A stretch of 6,991 nucleotides of DNA. Source: an uncultured Selenomonadaceae bacterium. Its GTDB lineage: Bacteria > Bacillota > Negativicutes > Selenomonadales > Selenomonadaceae. The stretch lies in NCBI GenBank assembly GCA_902782705.1, contig CACZOL010000097.1:1-6991 (forward strand), in the 5' to 3' direction. The notes under the pieces were generated by a model, which saw only the letters and a list, made by a program, of their open reading frames with translations, searched no databases and was not told the origin of the DNA. The translations under genes and the position numbers were made by a program. Below, piece after piece: positions 5,248 to 6,991 of the stretch. How positions within the stretch are numbered: the stretch's first letter is position 1; every line of letters starts with the position of its first letter.

Positions 5248-5799
5248 ATGGATCAACAACTGTATATCGACGCCGCGAAACGCGGCGACCGTGAGGCGGC
5301 GGCGGCGCTGCTTTCCATGTATGAGGGGCTGTGCCGCAAAGCCGCAGGGCAGGCGCATCTCGCGCCTCTGGGCGAGGACGCGTTGTCGGCGGCGCACGAG
5401 AGCTTCCTTTGCGCGCTGCGCGACTATGACGAGTCCCGGGGCGTGCCGTTTCCCGGCTTCGCAAAGGCGAAGGTCTACGGCGATCTGCGCACGCTGTTCA
5501 AGAAGTCGCGCCGTCTCTGGCAGCGCGAGGTCTATCCGGCGGAGACGGAGGACGGCGAAAGTCCGCTGGCGGCCGTGCCGGACGACCGCGACGAGCCGTC
5601 GCGCATCGAATCCGACGACGCGTTTCGCGCGATGCTGGCGCCGCTGGCCGAGAAGCCGCGCCGCCTGCTGACCATGCTCTATCAGGAGGGATTGACGCAA
5701 AAAGAAGCCGCCGCGCGCCTCGGCATGAGCCAGCAGGCGGCGGCGGTCATCAAGGGCAGAGCGCTGAAAACCCTGCGAAAGCAAGCGGCAAGCGCTTGA
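5248..5799 (+). CDS. Short sigma-70 family RNA polymerase sigma factor
   Basis: 183 residues with regions 2 and 4 only. Region 2 covers about residues 20-95: EDALSAAHESFLCALRDYDESRG, then PFPGFAKAKVYGDLRTLFKK, corresponds to the core-binding and -10-recognition helices (the RYDPxRGxPFxxYAxxRVxGxIR pattern). Residues 96-128 are a short acidic linker. Region 4 follows, with a helix-turn-helix at about 148-170 (LTQKEAAARLGMSQQAAAVIKG) for -35 recognition. Its regulon is unknown; no anti-sigma gene is adjacent. The ATG at 5248 is chosen because AAAGGTGAGG lies just before it; the in-frame GTG at 5239 is part of that site. The toxin promoter overlaps its stop codon. The divergent regulator-like gene and the structured leader suggest conditional expression. 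Confidence 0.85.
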   Translation: MDQQLYIDAAKRGDREAAAALLSMYEGLCRKAAGQAHLAPLGEDALSAAHESFLCALRDYDESRGVPFPGFAKAKVYGDLRTLFKKSRRLWQREVYPAETEDGESPLAAVPDDRDEPSRIESDDAFRAMLAPLAEKPRRLLTMLYQEGLTQKEAAARLGMSQQAAAVIKGRALKTLRKQAASA

Positions 5800-5824
5800 C
5801 GGACGAATACACAGACGCTATAAT
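5796..5824 (+). promoter_or_regulatory. Sigma-A promoter of the toxin mRNA
   Basis: TTGACG (5796-5801), a 17-base spacer and a perfect TATAAT (5819-5824). The -35 overlaps the stop codon of the sigma gene (5797-5799). Transcription would start near 5831, at GAAAAGGTG, the left end of the long inverted repeat. Confidence 0.85.
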
Positions 5825-5830
5825 GGTATC

Positions 5831-6050
5831 GAAAAGGTGTTTGCCATAAATGGTAGGCGGTCGAGACTCAGCCCCTGAAAGGGGGCGACGCCGATGACGA
5901 AATACGATTTTTTCGCGCTGATTTTTATCTTCGCGTTATGCGTTATCGCTCTGAAGGCATGAGAAAAGCCGCCGAACGCTTGCAGGCATAGGCGGCTAAT
6001 CTCATTTAGCTATCATGCCGGGGCTGACCGTTTACCGGCAGCACCTTTTC
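5831..6050. repeat. Long imperfect inverted repeat bounding the toxin mRNA
   Basis: GAAAAGGTG (5831-5839) is complementary to CACCTTTTC (6042-6050). TCAGCCCC (5868-5875) is complementary to GGGGCTGA (6020-6027). Shorter matches lie between (TTGCC with GGCAG, GGTA with TACC, CGG with CCG). The two ends of one transcript can pair, as in known type I toxin mRNAs. Confidence 0.75.
5894..5962 (+). CDS. Hydrophobic 22-residue peptide, putative type I (holin-like) toxin
   Basis: The peptide MTKYDFFALIFIFALCVIALKA is one membrane segment (about residues 6-20) with charged ends. This resembles the short holin-like/TxpA-BsrG-type toxins of Firmicutes, which insert in the cytoplasmic membrane and depolarise or perturb it. 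AAAGGGGG lies eight bases before the ATG, but GCCCC (5871-5875) can pair with GGGGC (5882-5886) and hide it, as is usual for type I toxin mRNAs. The gene has its own sigma-A promoter directly upstream. Its 3' end is overlapped by a convergent promoter and RNA, and its mRNA ends are complementary to one another. It is shorter than many relatives (about 30 residues). The function is inferred from the whole layout, not from sequence identity. Confidence 0.7.
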   Translation: MTKYDFFALIFIFALCVIALKA

Positions 6051-6053
6051 CTT
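5964..6053 (-). ncRNA. Putative antisense RNA antitoxin
   Basis: From the promoter at 6087-6060 an RNA would start near 6053 and end at a hairpin, AGCCGCC (5967-5973) with GGCGGCT (5991-5997), followed on the minus strand by TTTTCTC. It is about 90 bases long and fully complementary to the toxin mRNA 3' untranslated region, ending just beyond the toxin stop codon. Its 5' end (GAAAAGGTGCTGCC) is nearly the same as that of the toxin mRNA (GAAAAGGTGTTTGCC), a consequence of the inverted repeat. The exact ends are estimates, and the T-tract is short. Confidence 0.6.
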
Positions 6054-6059
6054 ACGTTC

Positions 6060-6087
6060 ATTATAGCACAGTCTGTGCAAAAAGCAA
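6060..6087 (-). promoter_or_regulatory. Promoter of the antisense RNA
   Basis: On the minus strand TGCTATAAT is a perfect extended -10 (TATAAT at 6065-6060). A TTGCTT -35 (6087-6082) is spaced by 16 bases. It points towards the toxin gene and lies between that gene and the terminator at 6091-6120. Confidence 0.75.
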
Positions 6088-6090
6088 CCG

Positions 6091-6120
6091 AAAAAGCCGC
6101 CCCGAAAGGGACGGCTTTTT
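6091..6120. terminator. Bidirectional terminator between amidase and toxin locus
   Basis: AAAAAGCCG and CGGCTTTTT frame a CCC-GAAA-GGG tetraloop hairpin with one mismatch. It is placed to end the amidase transcript (stop at 6126, minus) and any toxin mRNA reading rightwards. Confidence 0.85.
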
Positions 6121-6125
6121 GTGGT

Positions 6126-6623
6126 TCAATCGTTCATACAGTACCAATTCGCTTTTCCGATGATTTCTTCCAGCCGCTCGTAGAGCGCGTCGCCGGGGCA
6201 GGCGGTGGCGGAGAGATCCCGGTGGCCGACGATATGCTCCCCGTCCAGCGCCACGCCGAAGGACGCGGCGCAGACCGCCAAGAGCATCGCGCAGGACTCG
6301 ACCTGCGCCGCCGTCGGCTCCTCCTCGCAGAAATTCCCGCCGAGGGCTATGCCGACGCTGTCGCCGTTCGCCCCTTCCGCGTGAGCGCCGACGGCAAAGG
6401 CCGGACGTCCCGCCTCCACCGCGCCGCTCTTCCGTATCAGGAAGTGATACCCGACGCCCGCCCAGCCGAGGCGGCGATGCACAGTGTCGATCGCCTCCGC
6501 GTCTAAGTCTTCCCCCGGCGCGCCGCCCGTATGGTGCAGGACGATGCGCTCCGTTTCCCTGCGCGGCGTCAGCCGCCCCGAAGGGAAAAACAACCCACGA
6601 TTTACGATTTGAATTGCTTCCAT
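6126..6623 (-). CDS. Peptidoglycan amidase (Amidase_2/PGRP family, endolysin-like)
   Basis: A 165-residue zinc N-acetylmuramoyl-L-alanine amidase, about the size of T7 lysozyme, which cuts the bond between MurNAc and the stem peptide. Zinc ligands by family comparison are H30 or H31 in IVLHHTGG, H134 in VGHRDLSATACPG and C142 in the same motif. GYHFLI (Y59, H60) and GDSVGIALGGNF are also typical of PGRP-type amidases. It has no signal peptide and no wall-binding domain, so export would need a holin, another route, or lysis. GAGGAGT lies about ten bases before the ATG. It is on the same strand as, and 160 bases after, a small membrane protein gene; this order recalls holin/endolysin cassettes. 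It could equally be a domesticated prophage remnant or a gene for wall turnover. No other phage gene is in the window. Confidence 0.9.
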   Translation of the reverse strand: MEAIQIVNRGLFFPSGRLTPRRETERIVLHHTGGAPGEDLDAEAIDTVHRRLGWAGVGYHFLIRKSGAVEAGRPAFAVGAHAEGANGDSVGIALGGNFCEEEPTAAQVESCAMLLAVCAASFGVALDGEHIVGHRDLSATACPGDALYERLEEIIGKANWYCMND

Positions 6624-6674
6624 ATAATATGACTCCTCTCGTAATGTTTACCAATTTGCATTGCTGCATAAATA

Positions 6675-6783
6675 CACTGCCGAGGAATTTTTTCGTCAGG
6701 CAAGGAAGAGCGCGTGAAGTCGTAGTGAGAAACCTACGTCGAACGCGCTCTGCCACAGCATGACGGAAAAATAACCGGCAGTG
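6675..6783. repeat. 109-bp imperfect palindrome
   Basis: Arms pair outward from an eight-base loop (6726-6733): CGTAG (6721-6725) with CTACG (6734-6738), AGAGCGCGT (6707-6715) with ACGCGCTCT (6743-6751), TTTTTCGTCA with TGACGGAAAAA, and CACTGCCG (6675-6682) with CGGCAGTG (6776-6783). Short mismatches separate the blocks. It begins directly after the stop codon of the 56-residue gene. Possible identities are a dispersed intergenic palindrome (MITE-like) or a large hairpin in the transcript between the two minus-strand genes. Confidence 0.75.
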
Positions 6784-6954
6784 CTAAAATCTTCGCCCTA
6801 CGCCGGCAATCTTCACCCCGCCCAGATAACCGAGCAAGCCGCTGGCGATGCTCATGGAAAGCTCCTGCTGCGCGAGCCAGATGGTCATGATCAGCCCTGC
6901 GCCCAGCGCGCTGGCCACGAGGATATCGGCGAAATTGACGCGATCTACCTGCAT
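6784..6954 (-). CDS. Small membrane protein (56 residues), possible holin-like
   Basis: The start ATG at 6954 is preceded by AAAGGAGGTGA with a spacing of five to six bases, one of the best ribosome binding sites in the window. The peptide starts MQVDRVNFAD and has a hydrophobic segment at residues 10-29 (ILVASALGAGLIMTIWLA). After QQELSMS follows a second, Gly-rich apolar segment at 36-52 (IASGLLGYLGGVKIAGV), and it ends GRRF. This gives one or two membrane helices with a basic C-terminus. I do not recognise the family. Its size, topology and place directly upstream of a signal-less amidase fit a holin-like protein, but the Gly-rich second segment also fits other small phage-type or operon-partner membrane proteins. 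Its leader is nearly identical to that of the DUF1659 gene. The promoter lies outside the window. Confidence 0.75.
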   Translation of the reverse strand: MQVDRVNFADILVASALGAGLIMTIWLAQQELSMSIASGLLGYLGGVKIAGVGRRF

Positions 6955-6959
6955 ATTCC

Positions 6960-6986
6960 TCACCTCCTTTCACGCGTTTACATGAC
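6960..6986 (-). repeat. Conserved leader of the 56-residue gene, copy 2 (copy 1 at 4212-4238)
   Basis: 24 of 27 positions match the DUF1659 leader, including the upstream GTCATGTA box on the minus strand as well as the ribosome binding site. Confidence 0.7.
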
Positions 6987-6991
6987 GAGAA

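Noticed and set aside
5206..5784. 192-residue minus-strand reading frame opposite the sigma factor
   Set aside because: The plus strand encodes clear sigma regions 2 and 4; the antisense frame has no ribosome binding site or domain.
6784..6954. YvrJ-family protein (often near DUF1659/DUF2922)
   Set aside because: The size fits, but the sequence lacks the NxGFPIxVAxYLLxR pattern I associate with YvrJ and has a Gly-rich second segment.

Overview
The window looks like a chromosomal segment of a fairly GC-rich Firmicute. A Negativicutes/Selenomonadaceae-type genome is my best guess. The reasons are strong AAAGGAGGTGA ribosome binding sites, GC-rich codon use, a DUF1659/DUF2922 gene pair, a DacF/PBP5-type carboxypeptidase with a signal peptide, and intergenic hairpin repeats typical of such genomes. 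This is inference; there is no rRNA or other marker gene here.

Layout, left to right. The start of a probably exported protein runs off the left edge (minus strand, 84..1). A 400-base gene-free stretch follows, with a composite hairpin repeat and a nested direct/inverted repeat. Next is a minus-strand pair: a PaaI-type hotdog thioesterase (2103..1669) and a D-Ala-D-Ala carboxypeptidase (1650..487), ended by a terminator. Then come a small secreted basic protein (2720..2388) and, divergent from it, a charged 260-residue protein that resembles DUF6033 (2888..3670) and has a sigma-D-like promoter. A shared terminator separates it from the minus-strand DUF1659-DUF2922 operon (4206..3727).

The middle holds a divergent regulator pair. 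One is a 192-residue protein with a ComK-like layout, behind a consensus sigma-A promoter (minus, 4967..4389). The other is a short sigma-70-family factor (plus, 5248..5799), whose leader contains a terminator-like hairpin and two mutually exclusive hairpins, one of which hides the ribosome binding site.

The most interesting locus directly follows the sigma gene: an apparent type I toxin-antitoxin module (about 5796..6087). A consensus promoter overlapping the sigma stop codon drives a 22-residue hydrophobic peptide (5894..5962). A convergent promoter drives an antisense RNA of about 90 bases over its 3' end. The toxin mRNA can also pair its own 5' and 3' ends through a long imperfect inverted repeat. 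The right end has a signal-less peptidoglycan amidase (6623..6126), a 109-bp imperfect palindrome, and a 56-residue one- or two-helix membrane protein (6954..6784), an order reminiscent of a holin/endolysin pair. The 56-residue gene and the DUF1659 gene share a nearly identical 27-bp leader.
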